Below the pieces are notes generated by a model that worked only from the letters and a program-made list of their open reading frames with translations, was not told the origin of the DNA and did no database searches. Below are positions 35,826 through 46,058 of a stretch of 64,000 bases of DNA, piece by piece; positions within the stretch are counted from its first letter, which is position 1, and every line of letters starts with the position of its first letter. The stretch comes from Mytilinidion resinicola (lineage: Eukaryota > Ascomycota > Dothideomycetes > Mytilinidiales > Mytilinidiaceae). The stretch is taken from assembly GCF_010093595.1 (NCBI RefSeq), contig NW_022985449.1, forward strand, positions 907,983-971,982, read 5' to 3'. Position numbers and translations under genes: made by a program.

Positions 35826-36174
35826 GGGAGGAGGATGAGGGGGGTTGGTGAGGGGGCTGTGTGGTTGATTGATCGATTGATGATTAGCGTGCATTGTTGG
35901 CGTTTGGTATTGGTTATGGGTTGGGACGACGACGGTCAGAAAACATTTTCAGCATATCTGCATGGTTAGAGTATATCTTTTTTCGATTTCTTCTTTCCAG
36001 CATATCTTCGAAACGCGTTGTAGGGCATCCTTGCTGCCAATTTGCTTCCCACGGACAGCCAAATGAGAGCCCCCTACAACTGTTTGCTCGCATTCGCTTT
36101 CTCCCTTACACTGATGGATCCATTGACGTGGCACCGCTCACAAAGAACGTTTAGTTCGTCCATATCTCCAACAA
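35826..36174. other. Flank of the first tRNA-like locus
   Basis: No gene is seen. The segment from about 35985 is similar to the flank upstream of the second tRNA-like locus (CTTTCCAGCATATCTTCGAAA against CTCTCCAGCATCTTCGAAA near 36545), so the duplicated unit extends beyond the tRNA-like core. Confidence 0.5.
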
Positions 36175-36270
36175 TCCGGTGTGGTTTAGTTGGCTATAAT
36201 ACCTGCGTGATCGCGTTGTCATCTCCACTCGGGGATGGCAGGAGACCTGAGTTCGATCCTCAGCGCCGGA
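36175..36270 (+). tRNA. tRNA-like locus A with expanded anticodon arm
   Basis: Acceptor strands TCCGGTG and CGCCGGA pair over 7 bp (one G-T). The T arm is perfect: CTGAG, loop TTCGATC, CTCAG. An A box (TGGTTTAGTTGG) and B box (AGTTCGATCC) are present, and T4 follows 14 nt after the 3' end. The anticodon stem CCTGC/GCAGG closes 31 nt rather than 7, and that insert contains a perfect 7-bp hairpin (CATCTCC, loop ACTC, GGGGATG at 36220-36237). No normal loop with U33 plus a purine at 37 can be drawn, so no isotype is assigned. It could be a tRNA gene with an odd intron, a tRNA pseudogene or a tRNA-derived Pol III RNA. Confidence 0.55.
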
Positions 36271-36701
36271 CACCTAATTCTTTTGAATCTCTATTTTTTG
36301 TCCGCCTAGTTTTGTTAAAGGGTGTTTAGATTAACGACTGGTGAATTGGGGGCTGCGCTAGTTGGTTTCTAGAATTAGTCAAAGAAAGCACACACGAGCC
36401 TAGATGGGGGGGCTTTTCAGGGCTCCTTGAACAAAAACGTGGCAATCTACGAAGCTGTGAATTTATTCCAGAGCCTTGCCGCGTCATTAACTTCTGCTCT
36501 CCGCTGTATGTACCTCGCTCCATCTTTATCATCTTTTGGTTTCTTCTCTCCAGCATCTTCGAAATGCGCCGCAGGGCCCTCTCGCCATCAGTTCGTTGCT
36601 AGATGCTTGGCCAGCCGATTGGAAACCTTCTACAAATGTACACTGATAGGTTCACCGCCATGACACCGCCTATAAAGCTGTCTAATCCGCTAAGGCCCTA
36701 A
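36271..36701. repeat. Duplicated flank between tRNA-like loci A and B
   Basis: The ~200 bp after locus A are similar to those after locus B: TAATTCTTTT, a GTCCGCC/ATCCGCC motif, AAGGGTGT, ACTGGTGAATT, TTTCTAGA, and AAGCTGTGAAT in the same order. This shows a segmental duplication with divergence. No protein gene is seen. Confidence 0.6.
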
Positions 36702-36837
36702 TCCGGTGTGGTTTAGTTGGCTATAATACCTCTGCTGCGCTAGTACGGTTCGTTCAAAGTCCAGTATTCGCAGTGGGTCACCGTTTGCAGTTGGCGGCGG
36801 CGACAAGGGAGACCTGAGTTCGATCCTCAGCGCTGGA
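36702..36837 (+). tRNA. tRNA-like locus B with expanded anticodon arm
   Basis: The first 29 nt are identical to locus A, as is the T arm. The acceptor 3' strand is CGCTGGA, costing one extra G-T pair. About 73 nt unrelated to loci A and C sit between the D arm and the 3' half, with possible internal pairs (CTGCG/CGCAG, ACGGT/ACCGT). The candidate anticodon stem CCTCT/AAGGG has a C-A mismatch. T5 follows shortly after the 3' end. It is the least intact of the three. Confidence 0.5.
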
Positions 36838-37348
36838 CGCTTAATTCTTTTTGACTTTTGTTTTTATCCGCCTTGTGTAGAAGGGTGTCTGGAGTGAGAA
36901 CTGGTGAATTAAAGACCGCTCTAGCAGGTTTCTAGAGCTTGTTAAAGGAAGCAGGCACTTGAGGGCCTGGATCGGGCGACCTCTCAGGGTTCATCGAACA
37001 AGAAGGGGTAGCCCACAAAGCTGTGAATCTTTCTAGAAATGTATGGACTTCAGATATACACTGATTGGAGGGTTGTGTGCACTTGCCTACCACCCCTTGA
37101 GGTCCTCTGGTACATTATTAGAAACTGTGAAAACAACAAATTAACAAACTTGGTAGCTCACTAGGCCGCCTGAGACGGTGTTTGACTGCTGTTTTATATT
37201 AGCAAAGTCTGAGAACCTTGCCGGCCCATCTCCTACTTGACGTTGTACATGCCTCATTCCCATTATATCTTTGTTGGGTTCTTCTCGTTTAGCTTCTGCA
37301 AGATAACCCGTGTGGAAGGAACGCGCAATTCATCCAAAGCTATAATAA
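36838..37348. repeat. Duplicated flank between tRNA-like loci B and C
   Basis: The first ~200 bp parallel the flank after locus A. The remainder is ordinary sequence with a weakly similar pre-tRNA segment (TTGGGTTCTTCTCGTTTAGCTTCTG). No protein gene is seen. Confidence 0.5.
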
Positions 37349-37486
37349 TCCGGTGTGGTTTAGTTGGTTATAATACCTCGCACTATGCTCTGCACATGGA
37401 TACGTCCTTGATGTATCATAGTGCGGCGTCGTCACCAATTGGTAACGACGCCGTGAGGAGACCTGAGTTCGATCCTCAGCGCCGGA
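37349..37486 (+). tRNA. tRNA-like locus C with two-hairpin anticodon insert
   Basis: Acceptor, D-arm and T-arm sequences match locus A almost base for base. The anticodon stem CCTCG/TGAGG closes about 72 nt. The insert folds into two perfect hairpins: CGCACTATG (37379-37387) with CATAGTGCG (37417-37425), then GGCGTCGT with ACGACGCC (37425-37452). Pairing is kept although the sequence is unrelated to loci A and B. T4 follows 11 nt after the 3' end. GTCA followed by C or T and then C occurs in all three inserts. Confidence 0.55.
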
Positions 37487-37924
37487 CACGCGAGTCCCTT
37501 TTGGAGCTTTGTTTTTGCCCCCGCGGTTTGAGTTTGGAGAATTGGGTGTCTGCTGGTGACTTGGATATTCCTCATTGGGGGTTCGAGCTCGGCGGAGGGA
37601 AGGGAGGTCTCGACGGGCTGGATAGCGGTTGATTGGGTGTGAAAGGCTGGAGACAATATCAGATATACGTAGAGATCTGCTGACGAGGTAATCGTCGTTA
37701 CGGGACCGCTGAAGCCGTGTCAGATTCATGGCGGCGACCGAACTGCTCCTCGTCCTTGTATCGACATAGGCGCCGATGGGAGTGTTGTTGTAAGCTCTGC
37801 GATAGGGTGGGAAAGGGGAGCTCTATTCTGCAATAGGCAAAGCGCAAAGAAGTTGCTGAAAGCGTGAAGGCCTAGAGAAGACCTGTCTAGTTAGAGCCAC
37901 GGGCCGTCTACCGCCGTGACTTCC
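37487..37924. other. Region between tRNA-like locus C and the tandem array
   Basis: No gene is seen. Flank similarity to loci A and B fades quickly here. Confidence 0.4.
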
Positions 37925-39625
37925 GTATTTGGCAACTCTTGGCAGCCGTGAGGGTTTTCAAAAAGTGTGGAGTACGCAACCCCCCCTCTAATTTTACGAT
38001 TTGAGCAAATCTCTTCTCGAGAACTTCTTCAAAAATACTACTTAACCGTGCGATTTACGTCCCAGTGTCAAATTTGTGCTAGCATCCGTGGTTGTTGGGC
38101 TATCCACGAAGAAGCACAAGAACGGCCAGAGACTCGAAAATTTGGGTTCGGAGAGTTTGCTCCTTCTGGCAACGCTTGGCAGCCGGGAGGAGCAAAAAGG
38201 TGTAGAGCACCGCAGACCCCCCTCTAGCCCGGTGAGATGGTGCATTTACTTCTCTGAAACTTCTTCAAAAATACTATTGGACCTGGCGAGTCACCTCCTG
38301 GTGTTAGATTCGTGCTAGCATGTGTGGTTGTCGAACTAGCTGCGAAAAGGCTCAAATGCGGCGGTTGGCTCGAAAATTTGGATTCTGAGGCCCCTCTTCT
38401 TCTGGCAAGTCTTGGCGCCTGAGAGGACAAGAAAGGTGTAGAGTGCCGTAGACCCCCCTCTAGGCCGGTGAGATGAAGCTTTCACTTCTCCAAAACTTAT
38501 TCAAAAATACTACTTAACTGTGCGATTAACGTCTGGGTGTCAGATCTTGCGTAGAACGCGTGGTTGTTGACCTACTCCCGAAAACAGTGAAACTTAGCGG
38601 TTAGCTCGAAAATTTGACTTCTGAGAGCTCTCCGCTTCTGGTAAGTCTTGGCGGCCAGGTAGACAGAAATCTGGCAAATTTAGCGTGGAGCACCGCACAC
38701 CCCCCTCCAACACAACGAACTGGTCCTTTCACTTCTTTACAACTTCCTTAAAAATACTTCACAGCTAGGCAAAACACGTCCCCGTGTCAGATCCGTGATG
38801 CGAGGCGTTGTGGTTGAGTTATACGTGAAAAGCGTGCGGGAGGCTCGAAACCCCAGAATTTCTCTTCTCGCATTTTAGTATTGCCGCTACCGGACTTCGT
38901 CCTCTTCTGGCAACTCTTGGCGGCCGGGAGGCGCGAGGGCGGCTTCGAAAAGTGTGGAGTACGCAACCCCACCTCTAAAATGGAGACTTCACTTCTCTAA
39001 ATTTTCCTCAAAAATACTCCTCCGCTAGGGGGATCCCCTCCTGTTGTCAAATTCGTGATGCGATGGGTGGTTGTGAAGCTATTCACTGTAAAGGTGCGGG
39101 AGGCTCAAACCCGTGAAAATCTCTCTTCTCGGCGACGGCAGAACGAACTTGCGAACCTTCTCTTTTGGCAACTCTTGGCAGCCGTGAGGAGCTCGATAAG
39201 TGTGGAGTCCTGCACACCCACCTCTGTGTTAATGAGTTGGACTGACCACCCCTTGAAAAGTTCTTTAAAAATACTATCAAACCGTGCGATTCACGTCCCG
39301 GTGTCAAATCCGTGATCCGGGGTGTGGTTGTGGAGCTATCCGTCAAAACGCTGCGGGAGGCTCAAAACCGTGAAAGTCTCTCTTCTCGGCGACGGCAGAA
39401 CAAAGTTGCGAACCTCCTCTTCTGGCAACTCTTGGCAAGCCGCAAGGACGAGACAGGTGTGGAGTCCTGTACACCCACCGCTAACATGGTGACGTGGACA
39501 ATATTCTTCTTGCAAGAGTTCCTTAAAAATACTATTTGACCGTGCGAATCACGTCCCAGTGTCGGATTCGAGATAGGAGGTGTGGTTGCTGAGCTATTCG
39601 CGAAAAGCTGGTCGAAGCTGGAAAG
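37925..39625. repeat. Tandem array of seven ~236-260 bp units
   Basis: Each unit carries AAAAATACT, at 38031, 38267, 38503, 38750, 39010, 39267 and 39525, giving spacings of 236, 236, 247, 260, 257 and 258 bp. Within units the order is constant: AAAAATACT, a GTGTCAAATCCGTGAT-like box, GTGTGGTTGT, an AAAA-containing spacer, CTTCTGGCAACTCTTGGC, GTGTGGAGT, and ACCCMCCTCT. A partial unit precedes the first motif. Neighbouring units are most alike (units 5 and 6), as in arrays evolving by unequal crossover. Unit lengths are mostly not multiples of three and frames are not kept, so the array is not protein-coding. Confidence 0.85.
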
Positions 39626-40379
39626 GTCGTAAAATTGCCGCCGAGCCTTAGAGCTGACTAAGACTGTGTTGTTGGTGTTGAGCCATCGGGCTTGGGTTCG
39701 AAGATAGCACCACCTTTTCGCACGCAGCTCAACGACCACAACTCGCAACATAGATCTGAAAGCAGGACATGTTTTCTCAAGAGCAAGGAGGATATAAAAG
39801 AAGGGCTTGGAAAGAAATTGTCAGAGGGGCTGGAAAAACCGGGGGGGGTCAGTGGATTGAGGCTAGGAAAGGGCGCGCGGCGAGCCGACAAGCTTGGGAA
39901 CAAAACTCCTATCTCACCCTTACTCTTGGGAGACTACAGACGTCGTCCTGGACCTCCTGCTCCTTCCTTCCTCCCCTCATGCACCAACAAAACTCGACGA
40001 AACCTCCTTAGCACAGCCGAAGACACGAAACGAGACAAAGGGAGGATTTCGACTAGTCGGATGCGGGCTTGAGAACATAGCGAGAATGCAGAAAATGTTC
40101 TCTCGAGGACGAGGAGAGAGCGAGCATAACTTGAACCTTTACCTAGGAGAAGATACTTACAGGAGCGATGATGAGGATAAAGACCCAACGACTATTACAG
40201 AGGCTGGGGAGAATAAGATGATACTTAGGTAAAGGCCCCGGCAATCCGGCAGTCAAGTTCACCTTCAGTTCCAGCTCTAGACGCTCTATATACTGTTTAA
40301 GAAAACGTGGTTTCATATACTTACACAATTCTAATACTACATTGAGACGCTCTGCTATTAGCACCTAAGTCCGAGCAGA
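39626..40379. other. Intergenic region
   Basis: This is the end of the array and the 3' flank of the MTF2-like gene. Open frames up to 129 residues overlap on both strands and lack domains. No gene is supported. Confidence 0.4.
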
Positions 40380-41681
40380 CTAATCTCCTCGCGCGAAACG
40401 TGCCAACTTCCCTGAGTTCGCATTCCTGAGCGCATCCGATCGCAACCTTTCCGTAATCGTGATCCTCCACCTCTCTAGCTTCGCCCATCCGCCAACGAAG
40501 CGGTCCAAACTCCAGACCGCTGCGACGAGATGTCCATACTTCTGACCCCGCGCATCCTGTCCCTCCAAATTCATCGCGTCGAGCATCTCGAGCGTGTTCT
40601 CGTCGAAATCTACACCCCCGTTGTCCATATCCTGAATCAACTCCTCCACGTATTGCAAGTCTGCGTATTTTATCCAAGCCATCTTGATAAGCTCGTTGTA
40701 GAGGAGGGTACTAGCGCCGAGCACATACGCTCCGCGGCCGAGGGCTTTGACGGTCGGGATGAGATTGAGGGGTAGGGAGGAGTTTGGGAATTCCTGGCGG
40801 AGCTGACGGACGGCAGTGACGAGGAGGGAGGAAAAGTTGGGGCCGATGACGGAGAGACTGGCAGCAGTTGGTTCTACTTCTGTTGGTTCTGCTTCTGTTG
40901 GTATTGTGGGCGTGGAGCTCGTTTCCGCAGATTTCTTCCCCTTGGTCCTAGGCTTCTTCTTGCTTTTTGTTGCAGATGTCCCATCCAAATCAAGATTACG
41001 GATCAAAGTAAGCACTTCCCTATCCAGGATGTCCCAGAGCTCTGTGTCGGTCTTCGTAGCTGACAGCATTTCGGTGATCCTCTTGTACTGCTCTTCTTGT
41101 AGCTTCCGCAGCCCCTGGAGTCGGTGTGCGTCCTCTTGGTTCAGCTCGACCGTCCTTGAATCGAACTTCGGTACCATCGATCTCGCTTCTTTTGCAAAAC
41201 TCAAGGCTTTGCTACGCTGCGCTCGTGCTTGTACGTTTTTATCCCTAGCTGACACGCTGTTCTGGAGAACATTTTGGAAGATGGTATCGAGAGGCTTTGG
41301 AGAGGCTTTGGATCCTTCTGAGGTCGTAGCTGCATCATCTTGAGATGCGGGGGCATTGCTCGATGCGCTTTGCCCAAGATTGTTATATAGCTTTAGGAAA
41401 GCCTTGCGTTCGGTGTCCGTGATGGTAGTTGGGCGCTGCCGGTGGAAAGCTACTTCCTCAATCGACGGTGGAAGGGTTTCGCCCGCGCTTTTTTCACCGT
41501 TAACCCAATCAAATGGGGTACCGGTAGAGTTAGATTCATGGCGGGGCGTACGAATACTGCGACATTGTTGGATCGTTGGCGTTTGATAGAGGAACGGCAG
41601 GAGTGTGGCAGGTTTCGCAGTGAGCTGTCGCTGAACACGCGGAGAAGACAAGGTCCGGAAGGTAGTCGTAGGCAAAGACAT
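40380..41681 (-). CDS. Mtf2-like mitochondrial RNA-processing/translation factor
   Basis: The product has 433 residues in a single exon. The N-terminus (MSLPTTTFRTLSSPRVQRQL) is Arg/Ser/Thr-rich without acidic residues, as in a mitochondrial presequence. The middle is low complexity with a Lys-rich patch (KSKKKPRTKGKK). The C-terminal ~130 residues match the Mtf2 C-terminal domain: LGASTLLYNELIKMAWIKY, then VEELIQDMDNGGVDFDENTLEML and VAAVWSLDRFVGGW. In yeast, Mtf2/Nam1 supports processing and translation of mitochondrial transcripts with the mitochondrial RNA polymerase; the fungal function is inferred from that. The start is the first ATG. It is divergent from the SAS2-like gene with 213 bp between the ATGs. 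Confidence 0.8.
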   Translation of the reverse strand: MSLPTTTFRTLSSPRVQRQLTAKPATLLPFLYQTPTIQQCRSIRTPRHESNSTGTPFDWVNGEKSAGETLPPSIEEVAFHRQRPTTITDTERKAFLKLYNNLGQSASSNAPASQDDAATTSEGSKASPKPLDTIFQNVLQNSVSARDKNVQARAQRSKALSFAKEARSMVPKFDSRTVELNQEDAHRLQGLRKLQEEQYKRITEMLSATKTDTELWDILDREVLTLIRNLDLDGTSATKSKKKPRTKGKKSAETSSTPTIPTEAEPTEVEPTAASLSVIGPNFSSLLVTAVRQLRQEFPNSSLPLNLIPTVKALGRGAYVLGASTLLYNELIKMAWIKYADLQYVEELIQDMDNGGVDFDENTLEMLDAMNLEGQDARGQKYGHLVAAVWSLDRFVGGWAKLERWRITITERLRSDALRNANSGKLARFARGD

Positions 41682-41894
41682 CAGATGAGAGGAAGGCTGA
41701 ATTAGATATTGTACAAATACACATTCGTGAGCTGCGCAGAGAAAACAGAGGTCGTTTCTGGAGAAAACGACGTCTTGTCTTGTCTTGTCTTGGCACTAGT
41801 ACTCTGTCCGTGCAAGCAATGACGCGCCGGGCGTACCTTCCATGTTCACCGCTGGTCTCACTTCAACCGCGTCCAACATGTGAAGGCAGGAGCA
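41682..41894. promoter_or_regulatory. Bidirectional promoter with a start-stop uORF
   Basis: These are the 213 bp between the MTF2-like and SAS2-like ATGs. It contains a CTTGT microsatellite near 41771-41792 and, 11 nt before the SAS2-like ATG, the six bases ATGTGA (41878-41883), a one-codon uORF. Confidence 0.6.
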
Positions 41895-42990
41895 ATGGGT
41901 TTGGAAGCACCTATACAACATGTCGCTACTCCGAATGGAGTCAAGCCGGAAAGCAAGAAGGCGCGGCCATCCATGGATCCGAACGTCCACAATGCGGTGC
42001 TCGGTTCACTGCTCATCAAACCTTGGTACCCGTCCTTCTACCCCGAGGAGCTGGTAGGGAGGGAGGTAGAAAGGCTATATATATGCCAATGGTGTTTCAA
42101 GTACTCAAAGGATCTCATTAATGAGTTCCTTGGTCACCTTGTATGTCACAATTCACCTCGTCTTAGCACTACTAGCTAACCTCCCCAGAAAGTTTGTCCT
42201 CTAAAAGATACCCCACCCCCCGGCGCAGCGATATACACCAAAGATGGCTATTCGCTGCACGAAATCGACGGCGAGGAGAATAAGCTCTATTGCCAGAACC
42301 TGTCGCTCTTCGCGAAGCTCTTCCTGGACACCAAATCTGTCTTCTACGACGTAACTACCTTCCTCTACTACCTCCTCGTCGCTCATGACCCAACGCCGCC
42401 CGTGCCTGTGACGATCCCTGGCATTCCAAATTCGGTCAACGGACAAGTGGTCGGCTTCTTCAGCAAGGAAAAGATGAGTTGGGACAACAATAACCTGGCG
42501 TGTATCCTGGTCTTCCCGCCCTGGCAGCAGAAAGGTCTTGGTCAAATCCTCATGGGAGCAAGCTATGAGCTCAGCAAGCGTGAAGGGAGGCTGGGAGGGC
42601 CGGAAAAACGTACGCTTAGACTCCTACTTCCACATGCAAAATAGTGGTGGATTCATGTATTAATTGTCTGTAGCTCTCTCTGAACTCGGCAAGCGTGGCT
42701 ACCAGTCATACTGGTCTCACACAATCGCTCGCACGCTGCTCAGTGCACCGCAGAAGAAGACACTCACGGTCACGGATATTAGAGATCAGACGTATATCGT
42801 ACAGGAAGACATCATCGCGACGTTACAGGCGATGCAGGTATTGGACCGCAAGAAACGGGGTGGAGCTGAAGCCGTGATTAACAAGGCTAAGGTGAGGGCG
42901 TGGGCGACTGAGAACAAAGTCGATTTGAACCCACCTGTGGATGTGGAGGGTTTCGTAGAAATGGAAGAGGAGGAAGAGGAAGAGAAATGA
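41895..42990 (+). CDS. sas2: MYST-family histone acetyltransferase, SAS2-like
   Basis: Sas2 acetylates histone H4 Lys16 near silent chromatin in yeast. Exons 41895-42140, 42189-42609 and 42674-42990 give 327 aa (yeast Sas2 is 338). The C2HC zinc finger is visible: CQWC near residue 64, then HLKVC. The acetyltransferase core has catalytic Cys187 (NLACILVFPPW), the acetyl-CoA loop QQKGLGQILM and catalytic Glu226 in PEKPLSELG, read across the second intron. No chromodomain or PHD finger precedes it, which favours Sas2 over Esa1 or Sas3 types. The C-terminus is an acidic Glu run. An ATG-TGA start-stop uORF lies directly upstream, so translation may be throttled. Confidence 0.82.
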
Positions 42991-44234
42991 TGCTTATGTT
43001 TGAAGACTATGGAACGCTCGAGCGCTCTGTCACAGGCCCACAAAAACACTGGCAGGACATTCGGAGAGAAGCAATCAGGCGTTCACCTCACGAGCGCAAG
43101 GCTCCCTTAGACACTTATTACGAAAACTTTATACCCCCAATACCATTTCATTTCCCATTCCGATCGACCTTCTATATAATCAATGCCACATGCCAGCGCC
43201 ATCAGACTTGCTCCCCTTCATATATCTCAACTTTACTAGAAGTGGCACTTCTCTCTCTGTCTGATTGTTACTCCCATTACTCCATCCCAACTATTTTGCC
43301 TAATTCACAAGCCCTGTCAATAAGATCCCAAACCAACTCCATATCGCCCAGACTAGCTCTCTTTACCACCTCTTAGTGCCCCATAGCATAGCCTTTTCCC
43401 CGCGCTTGATTTGGGGCGTCTTGCAATAACATGGCAAAAGTGAGTGCAGGCTGCACACACTAGCATCCGTATAATACACGCAACGTAGAGGAATTCGCTA
43501 TAACCTCCACCAATAATAGCCACCCTTTCGTTCGTCTTTCTCACGAACTTCAAAACCCATCAGCTAGTTCAACAGATGTAAAGGTATGTATTCTGGTTTG
43601 AACAGTAGCCCGCTTTGTGGCCCCTCGCCTTCAATGTTTTCGGCAACAGGTCCACGTTCTCGCTCCAACATGTACACCGTAGGGGTCTGATGATTTCTAT
43701 GTTCATTTTCAGGTAAGCACGCCCTTTTGAGAGCATGTACCGGTTGTGTAGGGCCTTTCACTCTTTGTTTTATTAGGCAGTCTTGGTAGAAGAAGTCCCA
43801 CTTGCACTAGGCTCTGGGTTGAAGTTGTGACCAAAGCACATTTTCGATGAAGTATATCTACTGGCTATAGGCCGATCGTCTTTTCTACATATGTTTTGAG
43901 GGAGTAGAGTAAAGGGGCCAGGAAGAGGGGCGGTGGTGGCTATGAACAGATGTGTTCCGGCTGTGTAGACGCTTTTGGACCTGTGTTTCGCAGAGTAGAC
44001 CGTTTCGCGAGTACTCTCGGCGCGTGTGGTCGTGTTTTCACCCATCTTTCTTACAAGTGTCACTGAATAGAATACCTAAAATGGTCAGGGAGATTGTATA
44101 TCATTAAGGCCCTCGCAATTCTTCTATGCATTGATGTCCGCCGCCACTATCAGCGCGGAACTTGTCTGCTACAAGACCATGGGATAGTATCGTACACCCA
44201 CCTCCATCCCGCCGATCCAGCCCCAGGCCCAACT
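42991..44234. other. Intergenic region (3' flanks of SAS2-like and RPN3)
   Basis: This is a convergent gap of 1.2 kb. Short open frames on both strands have no domains. No RNA gene is recognised. Confidence 0.45.
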
Positions 44235-45786
44235 CTATAGCCCGTCATAGTCTCCAGCAGCCTCATCTTCATCAATATCGCCATCCTGGATCTCCTTGGC
44301 AAGTTCCCTCTCACGCTCCCTCGCCTCTTGCGCGTTCTTTAGCTCCAGACGGTGCTGGTTCATGGGATACCTCATTGCCTTAACACACTCGTCATGTAGC
44401 GACAAGCATGCGCGGATGCGGTCATGGAAGGCTTCGCCGGGCTCGCGAGTGGCATAAACATCCCCCGCTTGCTTGGTCTGCATATAGCCCTTCTCGTGGT
44501 CGATAGTGGCCTCTATGACGCCGTCACGGATAGCCTTAGCGACGATGTATTCTGCCGACTCCTCGCTTTCAAGTCCAAGTCGGATGCAGATATCGCGGAG
44601 CGAGATTCGGGAGTAGGAGAGAGACAGCATGCGAATGCCAGTTTTGATGACGTTTTGGCGGAGACGAAGGATCAAGGTGTAGGTTCCGTCGCGGTGGAAA
44701 ACAGAAGAGTATGTCTGTACGACCTTCAGGAAGCCCTGGAGATCGCCGACTCTGACGGCCTGGACAAGGCGGAAATACGGCTCCAGTGCGCTCTCGAGGT
44801 TCGGCTGGCTGAACACGGCGCGATCAGGGATATCACCCATAAGGAGCTCAACCACAATGAGCAGTTTCGTCGACGCCTGGTAGAAGCCTGAAGCCACGGC
44901 ATTGGTTGGCGATTTTCGGGTTGCGCTGATTAGATGTTCGTGCGCTTCCGTGTACGCCAGCTGGATTGCTCGTATGCGTCCAAGGTAGAACAGGTAACGG
45001 GCAACCTGGTTGTTGGGAGCAGTCGAAGGAAACTGAGTCTGCGCCACCAACAGATCGGCTTGTGTGATATCGGCGGTCGAGATGTAGTTCCGTAGGAGGA
45101 GAGTCGTCACGGCAGCCTGAGTGTCCTGGTCCTTACGGAGCACTGAGCTGCGCAACGCCGCGAGAAGCTTACCACGGATAGATATGACGGGCGATTGCTT
45201 GGATGGAGGCTTGGGATCTAGTTCCTCGTGGAATAGAGAGAAGTAGAAGTAGGACTTTGCGGCAAGGGAGTCGAGCGTTCTTCGGTTGAGTTCGCGGATC
45301 TTGTCTACTAGAGTCGACGAGAATTCGGCGCCATCTTCAAACTCCTTGGCATCATAGAGATAGACCTGTTTGATGTGTTAATTCCTGCGCTCAACAAAAT
45401 GTCGAAAAGGCGCCTACCTGGATCAAGATGGCTATGTAGACATCAATCTCCGGGATGACCTCCTTCGGATTTCCCTTCAGAATCGCCAGCTCTTCCTTGT
45501 ATTGGGAGACAACGCGACCTATCTCCTCGCCATCTAGCCCGGTTGCCTCGATCAAAATGCGGGCTGTTGGGTTACTCGGAAGATATGTCAACACTATGAC
45601 AGAGCATAGGATGCGGGCGTCCAAAGTTTTACGGATGGACGATATCGACCGAAGGGCGCGGAGCGTGAAACGACTATCGAACTGAGCAACAGCGCGCTCT
45701 AGGAGAGCGAAGTTGCTGCGGATATCCTTGACGGGCTGATCGGGCTTGACGGCGGGTTGATCGACCTCCATGGTGTCGACCGCCAT
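44235..45786 (-). CDS. rpn3: 26S proteasome regulatory subunit Rpn3
   Basis: Rpn3 (PSMD3) is a PCI subunit of the proteasome lid. Exons 45786-45418 and 45365-44235 give 499 aa (yeast 523). The 52-nt intron has a GTAGGC donor and an ACAG acceptor. Helical repeat segments include RALRSISSIRKTLDARI and ARYLFYLGRIRAIQLAYTEAH. The PCI domain is near the C-terminus: FRLVQAVRVGDLQGF, then RISLRDICIRLGLESEESAEYIVAKAIRDGVIEA in pieces, followed by GYMQTKQAGDVYATREP. The tail is acidic. I chose the ATG at 45786 (MAVDTMEVD) over the longer open frame. It is divergent from SPC34 with 272 bp between the ATGs. I did not find the yeast PACE element GGTGGCAAA in that interval. Confidence 0.95.
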
Positions 45787-46058
45787 GCTGGACGAGAAAG
45801 AAACGGAGCTGGCCCGGGTGATGTTGAACAAATGGAAGAGCTGGAGTTCGATGTGACAGAGACGGTGGAGGTGGTTGGGGCTAGGCGTGATGTGTTCAGG
45901 CAGTCGAGCTCGAGCTGGCGATGATGAGGCAAGCACGAGTGCCAAGCACGGGGATGGATTAACTTCATTCACCGAACCTATTTGTTGACAGTCGAATCTC
46001 AACCTCACTCTTCTGCGCGTTATATACCCTCTCCTCCAATTGGAGCTTCCAAACTTTC

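Noticed and set aside
36175..36270. Calling locus A a tRNA-Asp because the insert contains GTCA
   Set aside because: The GTCA does not sit in a closable 7-nt loop with the flanking stem, so an isotype would be guesswork.
38042..39751. Minus-strand open frames in the tandem array sharing TPGRESHG/VFLKNF-like words
   Set aside because: The shared words come from the DNA repeat. Unit lengths are mostly not multiples of three, so no common frame is kept.
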